Below are positions 44,530 through 57,300 of a stretch of DNA of 64,000 bases, in pieces. The notes beneath the pieces were generated by a model, which was not told the origin of the DNA, made no database searches, and saw only the letters and a list, made by a program, of their open reading frames with translations. Position 1 is the stretch's first letter. Every line of letters starts with the position of its first letter. The translations under genes were made by a program, and so were the position numbers. Source of the stretch: Incurvaria masculella (Eukaryota > Arthropoda > Insecta > Lepidoptera > Incurvariidae); assembly GCA_946894095.1 (NCBI GenBank), contig OX335649.1, forward strand, positions 13,968,001-14,032,000, read 5' to 3'.

Positions 44530-45808
44530 GGTCGGGGAAAAAGTCTTTTCGTATTATAGTATGTATGAACTTGTAATAAAATCTCTTTGGCTATACTATT
44601 TGTATCTGGCTGGTTTTGGTATCATTGAAAGTTTAAATTTTAAAGAACATAATTCCAAATTCAAATTAGGAAAATGTGTGATTCTCATTTGTTTTTCGTA
44701 CTGTCAAAATGAGTGAATCTAATGAAGAAATTCGATACATTTTAAAATGTTACTACAAAAAAGGTAAAAATGCAACGCAAGACGCGAAAAAAATTTGCGA
44801 TGTTTATGGACCTAGTGCAGTGTCTGTGAGAGTAGCACAAATTTGGTTTAAGCGTTTTCAATCCGGAAATGTTGATGTCAAAGATGCACGTCGCTCTGGT
44901 CGCCCTATTACGGATAAAATGGATGCCATTTTTGAAAAAGTGGAGCAAGATCGGCATATCAGTAGTTACGACGTAGCTGAAGAACTAGGAATTGACCACA
45001 AAACAGTTTTGGCGCATTTGAAAAAAACTGGGTACACAAAAAAGCTCGATATTTGGGTACCTCACGAGCTCACTGAAAGAAACCTAATGAACCGTGTACT
45101 CATTTGTGATTCTTTATTACGACGTAATGAAACCGAACCATTTTTGAAGAAGCTGATAACTGGTGATGAAAATTGGATCACGTACGACAAGAACGTGCGA
45201 AAAAGGTCGTGGTCAAAGGCCGGTCAAGCTTCACAGACTGTGGCGAAACCCGGGTTAACTCGCAACAAGGTGATGCTGTGTGTGTGGTGGGATTGGAAGG
45301 GCATTATTCATTATGAGCTGTTACCACCAGGCAGGACCATCGATTCTGAACTCTACTGCGAACAACTGATGAGATTAAAGCAAGAAGTTGAGAGAAAGCG
45401 GCCGGAATTAATCAACAGAAGGGGTGTGGTTTTTCATCATGATAACGCTAGACCTCACACATCTTTAGCCACTCAGCAAAAACTAAGAGAGTTTGGCTGG
45501 GAGGTGTTAATGCATCCGCCGTATAGTCCTGACCTTGCACCTTCAGATTTCCACCTGTTTAGGTCTCTTCAGAATTCTTTAGGCAGTGTCAGGTTAACAT
45601 CACGAGAGGACTGCCAAAACCACTTGTCGCGGTATATTGATCAGAAGTCCCAATATTTCTATAGCAATGGGATCATGTCCCTACCTACAAGATGGCAAAA
45701 AGTTATCGAACAAAATGGTACCTACATACTTTAGTTAAATGTAAATAAACCATATTAAAAAATGTTTTGAATTTTCTTAAAAAATGCGAAGAAACTTTTT
45801 CCCCAACC
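44530..45808 (+). mobile_element. Complete mariner transposon (copy B)
   Basis: About 1279 bp, the same length as copy A. The left end GGTCGGGGAAAAAGTCTTTT pairs with the reverse complement of the right end (GGTTGGGGAAAAAGTTTCTT). TA dinucleotides lie at both flanks. It lies in intergenic DNA. Confidence 0.93.
44709..45734 (+). CDS. Mariner transposase, copy B (341 aa, intact)
   Basis: Same protein as copy A apart from eight substitutions (L12, C14, D25, V55, I74, L113, N155, N186 here). The DD34D triad D153/D245/D280, the WVPHEL linker and YSPDLAPSD are all kept. N155 follows the first catalytic Asp (TGDENW) where copy A and most mariners have K, which could affect activity. The two copies have not accumulated stops or frameshifts, so both insertions look recent. 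Confidence 0.95.
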   Translation: MSESNEEIRYILKCYYKKGKNATQDAKKICDVYGPSAVSVRVAQIWFKRFQSGNVDVKDARRSGRPITDKMDAIFEKVEQDRHISSYDVAEELGIDHKTVLAHLKKTGYTKKLDIWVPHELTERNLMNRVLICDSLLRRNETEPFLKKLITGDENWITYDKNVRKRSWSKAGQASQTVAKPGLTRNKVMLCVWWDWKGIIHYELLPPGRTIDSELYCEQLMRLKQEVERKRPELINRRGVVFHHDNARPHTSLATQQKLREFGWEVLMHPPYSPDLAPSDFHLFRSLQNSLGSVRLTSREDCQNHLSRYIDQKSQYFYSNGIMSLPTRWQKVIEQNGTYIL

Positions 45809-45856
45809 AATATGTTCGCATTTGTTTGATCCAGGTCATTTATTCAAGCTAGTAAG

Positions 45857-46178
45857 CCCCGATTGCACGAAGAGACGGCTGAGTTAATCAATGTTCAAAC
45901 ACGTCCCTTTTAGTGAACCGCATAGAGTTCCTTCCGTACTGTCCACACAAAGTGACGTGTTTTTACTCATACTTTGACGTTGATTTTGATTTTTTGTCTT
46001 TTCGTGCACTCGGCCCTAAGCTTCAGTAGCACGAAGAGACGGCCGAGTTAATCAATGTTCAAACACGTCACTTTTAGTAATCCGCAAAGAGTTACTGCCA
46101 TAATGTCCACACAAAGTGACGTGTTTGATCATACTTTGACGTTTGATATTTTGTGCTTTCGTGCACTCGGCCCTAAGA
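45857..46178. repeat. Two tandem copies of the ~155-bp palindromic MITE
   Basis: Each copy runs from a GCACGAAGAGACGGC(T/C)GAGTT start to a TTTCGTGCACTCGGCCCTAA end, with AAACACGTC(A/C)CTTTTAGT and AAAGTGACGTGTTT inside. They match the copy at about 1148-1295. Confidence 0.7.
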
Positions 46179-46224
46179 GTGGCAGAAGTTGAGGTCGGCC
46201 CGTAAGCACCTGAAAATGTCGCCT

Positions 46225-46545
46225 CCCATACAAACGTAGTTTACTAATCATTTGAAAACCAATGTTCCAACTTACTTGATATTTGGTATCTAATATTAGG
46301 ATACAAATATCTGTGTCTGCATGCCTTTGTTTTTTCGGTAAATGTATTCTGGGGCAAACCAGAGAGAAAACAAAATTCGTATGAAGATTTTCTTTTTGCT
46401 TTCATTTCATTCGGTTTGGATTTTTCAAAAAAACAAAAGCATGCAGACACAGATATTTGTTACCTGATATTAGATATTAAATATCAATTTAATTGGAATA
46501 GCGGTTTCCAAATTATTAGTAAACTACGTTTGTATGGGGAGCATA
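46225..46545. mobile_element. Fold-back MITE with ~110-bp terminal arms
   Basis: The left arm starts CCATACAAACGTAGTTTACT and includes ATATCTGTGTCTGCATGC. The right arm includes GCATGCAGACACAGATAT and ends AGTAAACTACGTTTGTATGG. The arms are imperfect complements around an AT-rich centre. Partial relatives lie at about 13270-13360 and 41320-41350. Confidence 0.7.
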
Positions 46546-47104
46546 GCTTACGGGCCGTTCTATGTCCTAACCCAGGCTCGCGAGACTTATCTTATACCGA
46601 GTTGTAGGCGGATGCAAATGTAAGTAATTGTGAATTTAACGAAGCATACGCCGAGATGATGACGAACCGAGATAAGTTTTGCGACCCGACGAGGACGTGT
46701 CTGTCGAAACCGACGACGGACTGACTCTTGACAGCCCGTGATGACAATATGGAGAAAGTAACTTTGGCTGTTCCCGACGCTGTGGTCACATACTTTTACC
46801 ATTTGTAAATCCGGGAAGGCAGGCATGGAAATAAGTTTTTATATATCAATAACTTTTAATACCTACACAAAACGAATAATAGTTTGCGTAGCAAAAAGGT
46901 CGCAAAACCAAACAGGTGCGTAGGTTCGCAACATGGAAATAACGAAATTCTTATTTCTTCGTCAGCTTTGACATAAAGTGTATGGACCGAATATCAAATT
47001 TGACAGTCGGAAGCTATACTTTGGCTAAGCCAAGCAAGAGTTACTATGAATCTCAGCAGTAGAAAATCATGTAAGGTTTGCTTGTTATGATTTTAAATGA
47101 ATAA

Positions 47105-47215
47105 ATAAATGTAAGGGAAGAGGTCCTGGCATGGCACCTAATTCCTTTGGGAATGCGGTATGATGGGCTAATATTATGACGTTGGGTGTTTTAGCCGTTT
47201 AAAGTTTTCATATCC
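47105..47215 (+). repeat. 5S-SINE fragment
   Basis: GGTCCTGGCATGGCACCTAA and GGGAATGCGGTATGATGGGC match the 3' part of the SINE body. Confidence 0.55.
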
Positions 47216-47394
47216 CTAACTTGAAAAATAATGGATTGGATATGATACAAACTTTATCCCATATAAGATTATTATTCCATTCTTAAGATTGTTTCGATAC
47301 AAAAGGTAGCCAATGTCCTTCCACAGGATACAATCCAATACATCTCCTTGATTTTTAATTGGTTTACAATCAAGACTCCTCGACTCCACCCGTT

Positions 47395-47830
47395 TTTAAC
47401 CGACTTCAAAAAAAGGAGGAGGTTATCAATTCGACTGTATGTTTTTTTTGTTTTTTTTTTTATGTTTGTTGCCTCATAACTTTTGCCTGGGTGAACCGAT
47501 TTTGATGATTATTTTTTTTATTTGATGTCCTTTGATGTTCTTCGGGATTTTATATTTTCTTTGGTGTTCTTTATATTATTTGTTTTATTTCGTATTTTTT
47601 GATGATGTTCTTTGGGGTTGTTAGTTGTTGTTTGGTTTTGATTGTTTGAGGACAGTTCCATTTTTTTCTTCAGTGTTGTTGGGGGGTTTTCAGTATTTTT
47701 TAGTATTTGTTCGGCATCGCTCGGCGTTTCTCGGCATTGCTTTGTGTGGTTTGGTGACGTTTGGTTTGGTTTGGTGTAGGTTGGTGTCCTCAGGTGTTCT
47801 TTCATTTTTTTTTGGTATGTTTTCAATTCT
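47395..47830. repeat. AACCGACTTC repeat followed by a T/G-rich low-complexity tract
   Basis: TTTTTAACCGACTTCAAAAA and GTGAACCGATTTTGATGATT belong to the same family as 43730-44096. The following 300 nt are T/G-rich; open frames there on both strands reflect composition and are not genes. Confidence 0.55.
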
Positions 47831-48539
47831 AAAGTATTTGGTTTCTTAGACAGGCAAGATAGTTACCTACATTTACTTTATTTCTTTATTTATTTGGACA
47901 GACACCATTATGTTTTCCATGTGCTCCTCAATAACAGATGGCACTGCATCTGTAGACACTGAGCGACGCTCGGTCGCCCAGGTACTAATAATAATAACGC
48001 ATCCTTGAAGAGAAGATTCACTCAAGATGTACGTCGAATCCCACGATGCAGCCTGTCGACGTCTAACCTTTTCCGGATGAACCTGTGACCTTCAGCGGCT
48101 TGACCTGCGACACCGCCCCGCCCCGCCCCACCGCGCTCGCCGCCGCAGGCTCTCACGGCTTCTTCTAGCACAGGTGGATGGGAAACGTTCAAATAAGACG
48201 TCGCTGTATTATGGGGTCCAAAATAAAATTTACCGAATCAGAGTTCTTGAAGGTAATTAAAACCTCTATGGTCGTTATTGGCTCATGCAGTTACTCTATT
48301 GATGGATAGACTTTGTATGTAGGCAAAGTAGTTATTTAAGACTGATTCGTAACAGGTATTTGAAGGACGGGACTCAAATCAAGACAATCTAGTCAGATAC
48401 TTTTTTAATTGAATCTGGTTTAACATGTTCAACGAAATAAAAAGATGGACAGCCGACATTGTCTTAATTTTACTAAAAATCGATCCGGAGCTGTGGATGG
48501 CTAAATCTTGAATAATACTGTCCATTAATTTGAGTGTCA

Positions 48540-48860
48540 GCGACATCTACATTTTTTCCGACGAATGTCACGCCCAATACTTTTTCAGATTATTTTTTAT
48601 GCCTTAGCGTAGGATCAATACGCAAAAACATCATCAGCGCCATCTAGCAGAAGATAGGGGAAGCATTGTGTCGATTCGAATATAATCGAAACATTCGTTG
48701 GTTGACGTAATTGTCGGGATAGCTCAGTTTGTTTAGAGCAGTGGACATGTATTCCAAACGTCGCAGGTTCAAGTCCTGTGTAAGTCCAAATGTAAATGTC
48801 GCTGAAACCCAAATTAATGAGAAAACGTCGTATCCATTAAATACATAAAATTATCAATAC
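48540..48860 (+). repeat. tRNA-derived repeat, diverged copy
   Basis: The leader ATGCCTTAGCGTAGGATCAA and AAGCATTGTGTCGATTCGAA precedes a decayed tRNA-like block (48713-48779, TATTCC instead of TAATCC, 3' acceptor strand lost). The tail then runs to CGTATCCATTAAATACATAA. Confidence 0.75.
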
Positions 48861-51227
48861 TGTCCATATATTACCCCACTAATGGGACTAGGTGCCAAGC
48901 CTGGACTTTCATTTTAATGCATAGTTACATCGAACAACTAAACTCACTCCAAAACAAAGGCTCCGGACAATATTCCTTCCATTTTCACGAAACGTTTTGC
49001 CCCAGCGCTTGCAATAACACTTCAATTCATATTTAATAAATCGTTACCAACTCGCTGCTTTCTGCTAAAATGGAAGGAAGCTCGTATAATATTTTTATTC
49101 TTATAGATTATAAATATTAAAAACAAAATATTAACAATTACGAACCAATCAGGATGCAGAATTTGGTCATAAATCAAATATGGCAGTGTAGTCTGGAACC
49201 CAAGTTTTAAAGTTCACCAAAAAAGACTAGAACGGATTTAAAGATTTTTACAAGACACTTGGCACGCTCAAGGCATCAGTAGTAGTTCTCATTAAAATTC
49301 ACGCCTAACTTTTTTAAATGTCAACTCTCTGCGCTAGCGTAGAAATATGCTTGACTTATCTTTCTCACAAAAAAATATCAATAGTAAACAAAAAACAAAA
49401 AAAGTCGTCAGTAGAATAGTCAGTAGAAGTTTAAATTATCATCCGCACTTATTCATTCCCAGGATGATTCAGCTTTCAAAAGCTTTAACTCAACTGAAGC
49501 TGATATTTTTCAAAGTTCCCCCAAAAATTTTATATGTAAACTACTTATTTTTAAAAATATTTTTGTATACATAAATCTTGTAATATATTGTTATCACTTT
49601 AGTTTTTCTTTGTTGTATTTTTTCCAGTCTTATAGTTTTAACCAAACCGGTCAACCTAATTTAATTTTTAATTGTGTAAGCCTATAATAGGCGGCATGAC
49701 ATTCAAGAAAAGTTACTGTTCTCAGTATGCGGTTGTATTATTATTTTTCAAATATTTGTGTGTGTGCGGCTGTTGTTTTAACTAATACTAAATAAATAAT
49801 ATGGAAAACATGGACCATTATCACTGCCGCTTCGAGAATCTTTCATTTAGTGCGATCAGGCCAACCTGGGCGGATTTATTATAAGATATATCTATAAAAA
49901 TGAACATAATAGTAGATAGAACATAAGGCTGCAAACAGAATATAACGTCTGTCCATATAAATCCCAGATTCATAAACTCTGAAGTATTAATCAATCAATA
50001 TGTAGGCTGCTTTGGATTTGATACTGCACGAGTCAATTCGAAAAGTTGGATACGATATTAGTAAAATAATAACTTTGGTAATCCAAAATCTGAAAATAAT
50101 ATACCGAGCTGTTTGTTAAAAACAACGAGATTTCTCGTTGGGTAAAACATTAAAATCCTCTACTGACAAATTCTATTTTTAAATGTTTTTATCTTTTCCT
50201 ATCTTTATCTATCTGCTGAGTACCGAATTTCCAATTAATTTTAAACTTACTTCCCCATTTACGTCATAACATTCCACCAATAAAAGTGCAGATGTTTCGA
50301 CATAAACGCTTTTGATGGGTGTGATTCTTTAGTAGAAATTAAGTAACTATCCAGGGGGGTGACCGCCGTAAATTGTGATAAAATATGTGAGGAATTCACC
50401 AATCCGGATTGTATATGTATGTCATTACCTTCTGCGCTCTAAGTGGATGGAATATTTGGCATTAACTTCTGATTGGTGCTAATCATTAATTAATCGAATT
50501 CCCCCACTCACACGCCGATTCAGCCCCAGGACTTAAATCCTGTACATACATATTAATAAATAACGACGATGAATAAGATTTTTTTTTTATGTTATACACT
50601 TATTTGTTTAAATCGCGCGAAAATTTCCAACTTTCAGCCCTTATAACTTCATCATATTATATATCTCCTATTGAGTCATAAAGCATCTATTTCGATCAAA
50701 TAGCGGTATTTTGAGTATGTTTTTGAATCTACGACAAGAAATATGCGCATTCATATCTTTTTTCTACGTTTGCATGGGGAGTTGAGCGGAAATTCCTTTC
50801 AGGTGCAAATTGTAAACCATATAAAAACAGGTAAGTAATTTTCAAGTTACAAGCGACTGATTCCGAACGTTGGATTCTAAAATGTATGATTCATGATTGT
50901 TAACTCTCAGAAGAGAAGTGAACCAAAAATCCAAGCAATAACTTGTCAGAATTCGAGTAACATTGCCTAGCTTACGCGTGGGTTTAATCTTTTTTCACAA
51001 CGTTGAATAATTAAGTTCTGCTGCCCTACTTTTTATTTGATTTCGCGAATAAATGGATTGTTGGTGATGTTATAGAGAATTGCGAACTATTCATGGTCGA
51101 TGATAATCCCGATCTTGTAGGTGGTTTAGCAGGGTCCAGACGACTATTCGACCGCGCATGCGCCCCCGCTCTATACAAGAATGAAAGTGCAAGCCAGCCG
51201 GGCCCGCGGGGAGGGAAGGGGGGACGC

Positions 51228-51235
51228 TATATAAA
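51228..51235 (+). promoter_or_regulatory. TATA box of the cuticle protein gene
   Basis: TATATAAA within GACGCTATATAAAGCGAAC lies 84 nt before the ATG at 51312. A transcription start about 25-30 nt downstream gives a leader of about 50 nt. Confidence 0.75.
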
Positions 51236-51311
51236 GCGAACGAGCCTCATGCCTCCATATTATTAACTTAGTTTCCCCGAGACCAGCTGCGTGGAAGCGG
51301 CAAGTGTTACC

Positions 51312-54300
51312 ATGGTGTCCAAGTGCGTCCTGTTGGCGATGCTGGTGGGAGCGGCCGTGGGGTACCCCAGGCCGAGGGCGCAGCACCCCCAGCAACCACA
51401 AGTTAGTAGCAGCAATCAGTGACAGTGAACGGCGAGGAATGGCAACGGTGGATAAACGCTGAGCGGGACCGTGAGGAGTAAAATAAATGAAGATCTAATA
51501 TTTGAAACCCGTTTTTAAACCAGATTTAAAAGGAACCAAATGAAAATCTTCATGGTTTGCAGAAGTTGGGATTTTTCTAAATCACGCTGTAAAACGTTAA
51601 ATAAAAACTAGTGAACAGTATTCACATGCCAAGGATATTACATGTCAAGCCATAATTGTGTGCCACAGTTAAAAAAATAATATATTTTTTTTTGTTGAAG
51701 CTTAGACTCACCTAATCAAAATTTGGAACACCTTATTAATTAATTAATAAAAAAAAAACAATTTGATGTAATTTCGTTAAGTACTATCTATATTCTAGAG
51801 ATATAACCTGGAACTTTGTTTCTGGAAAACCAACTATGTAAACTCACCAGAGCTATCTCACAAAGATCCCTAATAACAATACCCTAAAAAGGAATGCAAA
51901 AAAACCGATCCATACTAATTTTATAAATGCGAAAGTAATTCTGTCTACCTGTTGCGTTTCCACACCTAAGCCGCTGAATCAATTATAATGAATTTCAGTA
52001 AGAGAAAGTCTGGACCTTGAAGAAGGACAAAGGCTACCTTTTGTGGCAAAAAATAAACTCGAAGTAGGTGACATGAAAGTTTGTACGGGGAACTCAATTA
52101 GGAAATAATTCAGCCCGACATCAGTCCAAAACGGCATTGACCCAAGTGGAGCCGGGTACCTCAGCTAGCACAAAATATTGTTATCTTGTGCCTCTTGATC
52201 ATTTCAGTCAGTTTACCTCTTGCGTTTCGTGTTGTTTCTATTTGCTTACTTCAGAATGTATCAAAGAAAGTAGCCATCATTCAAACTTAATAGTACACCC
52301 ATCATTAAAATTTTATCACTTCCTCTCATTACCTGGTCACGTGATGGCTTATTACAATTAGTTGTACCGTTGCATAACGCACGAGCTCCCAGCGAAACTA
52401 CTTTACATATTTCTTATGTAAATAGCGGCACGCGACAAGTCACATGTTTGAATAATCACACTAATATCGGCTTTGTGGTTGGACCAAGTTCCTTCTTACA
52501 CTTTCCATTGCAAAAAAAGGGGACGAGAAAGAATAATAAAATCGAGTACTGGGAACTCGCTGGCTCGGAAGAAGGGTACATTGATTAATGAATTGTGTAA
52601 GATAAACTCTTTATTTGCCATTGGATTCATTTTCATCATTGTAATTCAACGCGTGTAGAGTTGATCGATGACGGCACTAGCTAGTCTGCACGTAGATTAA
52701 AAAAAATATTCATAAATCTAAATGAAACCAGATGTAAACTTGTTCCAAGGTCTGAAAATTCGACCTACTTAGACTGTTACGAACCATGTTTGTTAAATGT
52801 GGTGTTCAGCATTATTTTTTACACCATGGACTCACTTGTTATTGAACTGGCCTATGTTGTGTTTCTATGGGAAACAATTTTAGTAAATAAAAAAGTTAAA
52901 TTTCTCTCGGGTTCTCTTTTCCCTTTAGTTAATCGAATCCGCGAAAAGATCGCGATATGGCTTACTGACTTTGAGACGGCAAGAAATTCAAATAAATGGA
53001 ATGGAATACAGCCGAAAGAGGGGTGATTCTGTACACTGAACAGAACTTAGAATGTCCAACAAAGTTTGTTTAAAAGACGAATAAAATTAATCCTCCCTAT
53101 ACATTGCTGTTAACGCTTATACTTACACACAAAATACTTTTTAAATAACATTATTAGAAAAAGTCAAAGATTTTCTATGGGAAAACGCGTTTATTGCAGC
53201 AACTTGGAATCCCGCCGCACCTCCTGCGCCAGTACCTGGCTGATGCCCAGCAGCAGCGCGACGCGACGCCGATCTACGAGCAGGAGGGGCAGAACACACA
53301 GGTGCTGCCGCCGCCCGGCCAAACCCAGCAGATTCGCTACTCTCCTGTCCAACGGCTGGTGAGTTCACGTAACAACTCCGACCATACCCAGCACTAATAT
53401 ATAAAATAACATCTCTGCCATTTGGATTCCGAAGGGATTTGTCCCGCCAAAACACGCGGTCGATATCGACTGAACGGAAGACAGGGGGTTCAAATCGTCC
53501 TACATGCGGTGAAGGTTACCGTATTCGAAGCATGTTAAAGATTGTATTTAGGGAGCTCAAGCTAACTGTGTATAAGAAAATACGACTGTAACAAACGAAT
53601 GTAGTCTTGGGTGTCAATTTTGGCTCTCCCAAAAACGTAATAACTCTGGTTTCATGGTTCTGACCGGCTAACGAACGCAGAGCTCGTATTCGCCAATGTT
53701 TTTAGTCCATTGAGGCCAGTCCATTGCTGAGTTATCTATATAAATATTTCTAGAGCCCAACTCAACCGAAGTAGTTGGGATGCAACACAAAAATACTTGG
53801 ACACCAAAAGCGCAATAAAGGTTGGGCCGAATGCAGCATGTCATCGATTAAAGAGGAAAAGATAGATTGCTTACGTTATACCAGTGTTGAATAGAGACAA
53901 TAAAAGTCCACAGGTGTCGTTGAAATTTACATTACAGAATACATTAAAAACAAACCAATGAATATCAATAATATTTATTGATTGTAATGACATTACGTAA
54001 TATATAGTTAAAATGTAACGTTTTCATCACGCCTATCTAGGCAAAATCTGGAAAGCAGCTTAGTGTTATGACAGTATAACTAGTTCTGGCAGTGGCGGGA
54101 GATGTCACTGGTTAGAAATGTCATAGTACGCAGAAAATAAGCAGTTTTCGGCGAGTATTGACGCTAGCTTCTTCCTCTTCCTTCCTCTTTAATCTGTAAG
54201 TATGTAGAGCGTGCGTGTGTGAAGGTGCAACGCGTCCAACAGCCGCAGTACCAGCCGCAGCCGCAGTACCAGCCGCAGCCGCAGCCGCAGGGCCAGGTGA

Positions 54301-57300
54301 TCCAGTACCCGCAGCCCGCACCGGCCGGCCCGCGCCCGCAGCCTCAGCCGCAGCAGCGTCCGCTGCGCCTCGGCGACGGACAGCCGGAGCCGCAGCAGTC
54401 AGAAGACTACGACGTAAGTACCTGCCCTGATCTATTGCATCGCTTCGTTTGACAAGCCAAAATCCGTTGCAACCTTATAGTTTTACTCACAATCAAAGTG
54501 ACCAATTTATAGGGTTACGTAGAAAGGAGTTGAATTTAAACTTAGCATGTTAAAACACACGTAGTATTTTCGTTTAATGAATTTGGGTACTTATTTGAAA
54601 AAAGAGATCAAGCAAAACCCAAAAGGTCCTAACCAGTATGTGTTCTTGAGTTATTGTTAACTGGCACCCTATTTTGACCCTAAAATTCTGAAATGTATTC
54701 TTCCATATCTATTTATCTATAATATTGTCAACACGTCATCGTCGTCAATCGTTCTAGGAATAATAATTCTAATTTGGTGTCTTCTAGCAGCGACAATGCG
54801 AAAATTGTATACCTATTTCTTCCCCAGTCAATTCAATTACTTGCCAATTGCAACAAATTATCTTCCATGAACAAATGTTTTTTGGTCCTAAACAGATTCA
54901 GAAAAAATGTGTTCCCGAAAAAAATGTAAAATATGTTGGCAAAATTTAAAAAAAATATGGGATGGCTTTGACATTTAAACCAAGGATTATGGCCCATTTA
55001 CACAAACATACTAACAAAAATGTAATAAAAAACTTTCTATGTAAGGCTAAGACGAAATAGCTCGATGGAAGTTGGCCCAATTAAGGTTTTAAATAATCAA
55101 AGACCATAAAAACTGGATAAGTAAAACGTATTCGCATATACGTTACCGAGCACGTTATTACGAATTTAGAAGCAGTTGTGTCACTAAAGTAGGTAGTTCA
55201 TTGACCGGTCTACCCGATATTGAATGTAAATCAGGGCACTTCAATAATAATCGGTTGTCACATGCGCATGCGCCTCGGGCAGTTGCTCTGGTTCTGCTGG
55301 CAGCCATCTTGCGCAACAATCTGCGTGGACACGCATGAACGTAGGCTTCCCACGGGTCCACCGCGCCGTGTCCCAACCGAAGTGATCTGATATGGACGCA
55401 TTTTATTGGTGCCCAGCTGAACTAGGTTACTCTTTGTAATTATACGCTTTTGTTCTTTGTGTTCTTTGTGAGCCTACACATGAGGTGAGTTAAAGCACTG
55501 TTCTGCGTACACTTGTAGAATAGCTACCAAGCTCGATACCTCAGCGAAAATCCGCAAATGTTTTTTTTTATGCAAGGAATTAGGTGCCATGCCAGGACCT
55601 TCCCTTCATGAGCACGGCAACATTGAACTGGATGGAAAACACGGACAATTTTTCATTGCAGCTTCGACAACCATGTCATCCAATATGATGGTACCAACCT
55701 GGGTGGGAATAAACTAAACAAACTAAAAACTGAACTAAACCCTACAGTTTTACTCGCATTCGTGACGAAATGCACTTATTGAATTCTCTATGGTTCTCTT
55801 TATGAGTTGGATAAGTGGATTCCTTTACGAATGCGAGCTGATCCATGGTTCGGAACCCATTTAAAACGTTAGGTCCCATTCCGCTAGTGGAAGGGTTAAA
55901 CTCGCCGGGGTTGGTACCACCGCATTCAATGAAACTATAGTTGAAACGGCAATGAAAAAATGTCCGTGTTTTCCATCCAGTTCAGTGTAGGCGTGCTCAT
56001 AAAGGGAAGGTTGGCACAGCAACCAATTCCTTCGGGAATGTGGTGTTCTGGCATTACGGTAATCGTGTGGCTTGTTTGCCGTCCATGTCAGGTTGCATCA
56101 AAAATATCACAACTCATTTTATAGCACCGGCAACCATCTAGATCTATAAGAAACTGGGGCCGTTCTTGGACCTAACACTGTTATGAGCCCGGTTACATCT
56201 ATCAGGATTTAACTGTTACCTGCCCTTATCTAAAGCTTAATTTTTGCATGGGTTTCTAATGATTGTTGACTCTTTTAATTGATATTGAATTAATGCTTGC
56301 ATATAAAATATCATTGTCACCGCAAAGAGCATGTAAGCCAGCTTACTGTTACCGCAATTGTTATGTTCATGCCACAATGCTGTGCACTTTTACGTAACTT
56401 TGGCATTCTTTTAAAGTCATGAACCTGAATAGTAAGTGGAGCATTTTTAAGTGTAGTAATTGTGAATTTTGGTTGCGTGGGCATATACTTATCTGTGGCG
56501 GCGACGACGTACACAATCTCTAAATGGTGTGTGTTGGTTTTTGTGTGGTTGGAACAATCGATATTTTAATACTAAATTGGCTAGTATAGTGCTCGCAATA
56601 GGCGAACTTGTACGTTAGACAAAAATCGATCTAGGACAATAAATAGAGTATAACCGATGCCTCACGTTTACATGTAAAAAACTATGTATTACATAAACAA
56701 GAATTTTTCTAAATGGATTTTGTAAGTGCGTTGTTGCACAAAAGGATAATTAGTGGTTGAACTGGCATTGATAGGATTTTTTTAAACATTAATTCTTAGC
56801 AAGCAATGTTAACTTGATAAATATTTTTTCTAAAATTTTTATGGTGGCGCAGTTAGGTCACTGGGCTTTTTTTTTAGGGTTTTTTAAAAGGTGGGCCTAT
56901 ATAGGTTCGCAAAAAGAAATGGTATGTGATCTCATGCAATGCACAATCGTCTAGGGGTTAGGATGAAAGAAGTGGGACGACTCACCACGATGGAGACTTC
57001 CAGACGTGTGTGGGTGGCCACCACGCTAATCCTTATTCCACAGGATGCGGTTCAGGAATGCGTCCGTCCGACGATGAAGAGCACAGAAAGTCCTTTGGAT
57101 TGTTCGTAGGTTTCGAGCACACGCGGTACTGGCGAGGTACTCCTGGGTATCTGAGGTCCCGGCGGCGCGGGGATAGTTTTGGCGGGAACCGGTGCTACGA
57201 TGACATGGCGTATCCGTGCATCGCGGTATCAAAATTGCACTGAAAGCTGGGCCTTTCAGCCTTTTCAACAGACGCTGTCAATCTTCGTTCCATCAAGTGA

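Larger units (their letters stand above)
39506..51227. other. Gene-poor stretch rich in repeats
   Basis: No supported host gene. Besides the elements listed separately, 40130-41800 is AT-rich with nothing clear. 41860-42051 is an isolated GC-rich patch open on both strands without a recognised domain. 42340-42420 has a duplicated ACATCTTAAGGAATAGTACA. 47520-47830 is T-rich. 48870-48950 and 49800-49885 are 5S-SINE scraps. 50000-51170 shows nothing identifiable. Confidence 0.5.

Noticed and set aside
47518..47826. 102-aa Lys/Asn/Thr-rich frame (-) and its reverse
   Set aside because: They come from a T/G-rich low-complexity tract next to a dispersed repeat; no domain.
57010..57268. 77-aa and 80-aa frames on opposite strands
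   Set aside because: They overlap each other, show no domain, and lie inside the cuticle-gene intron.
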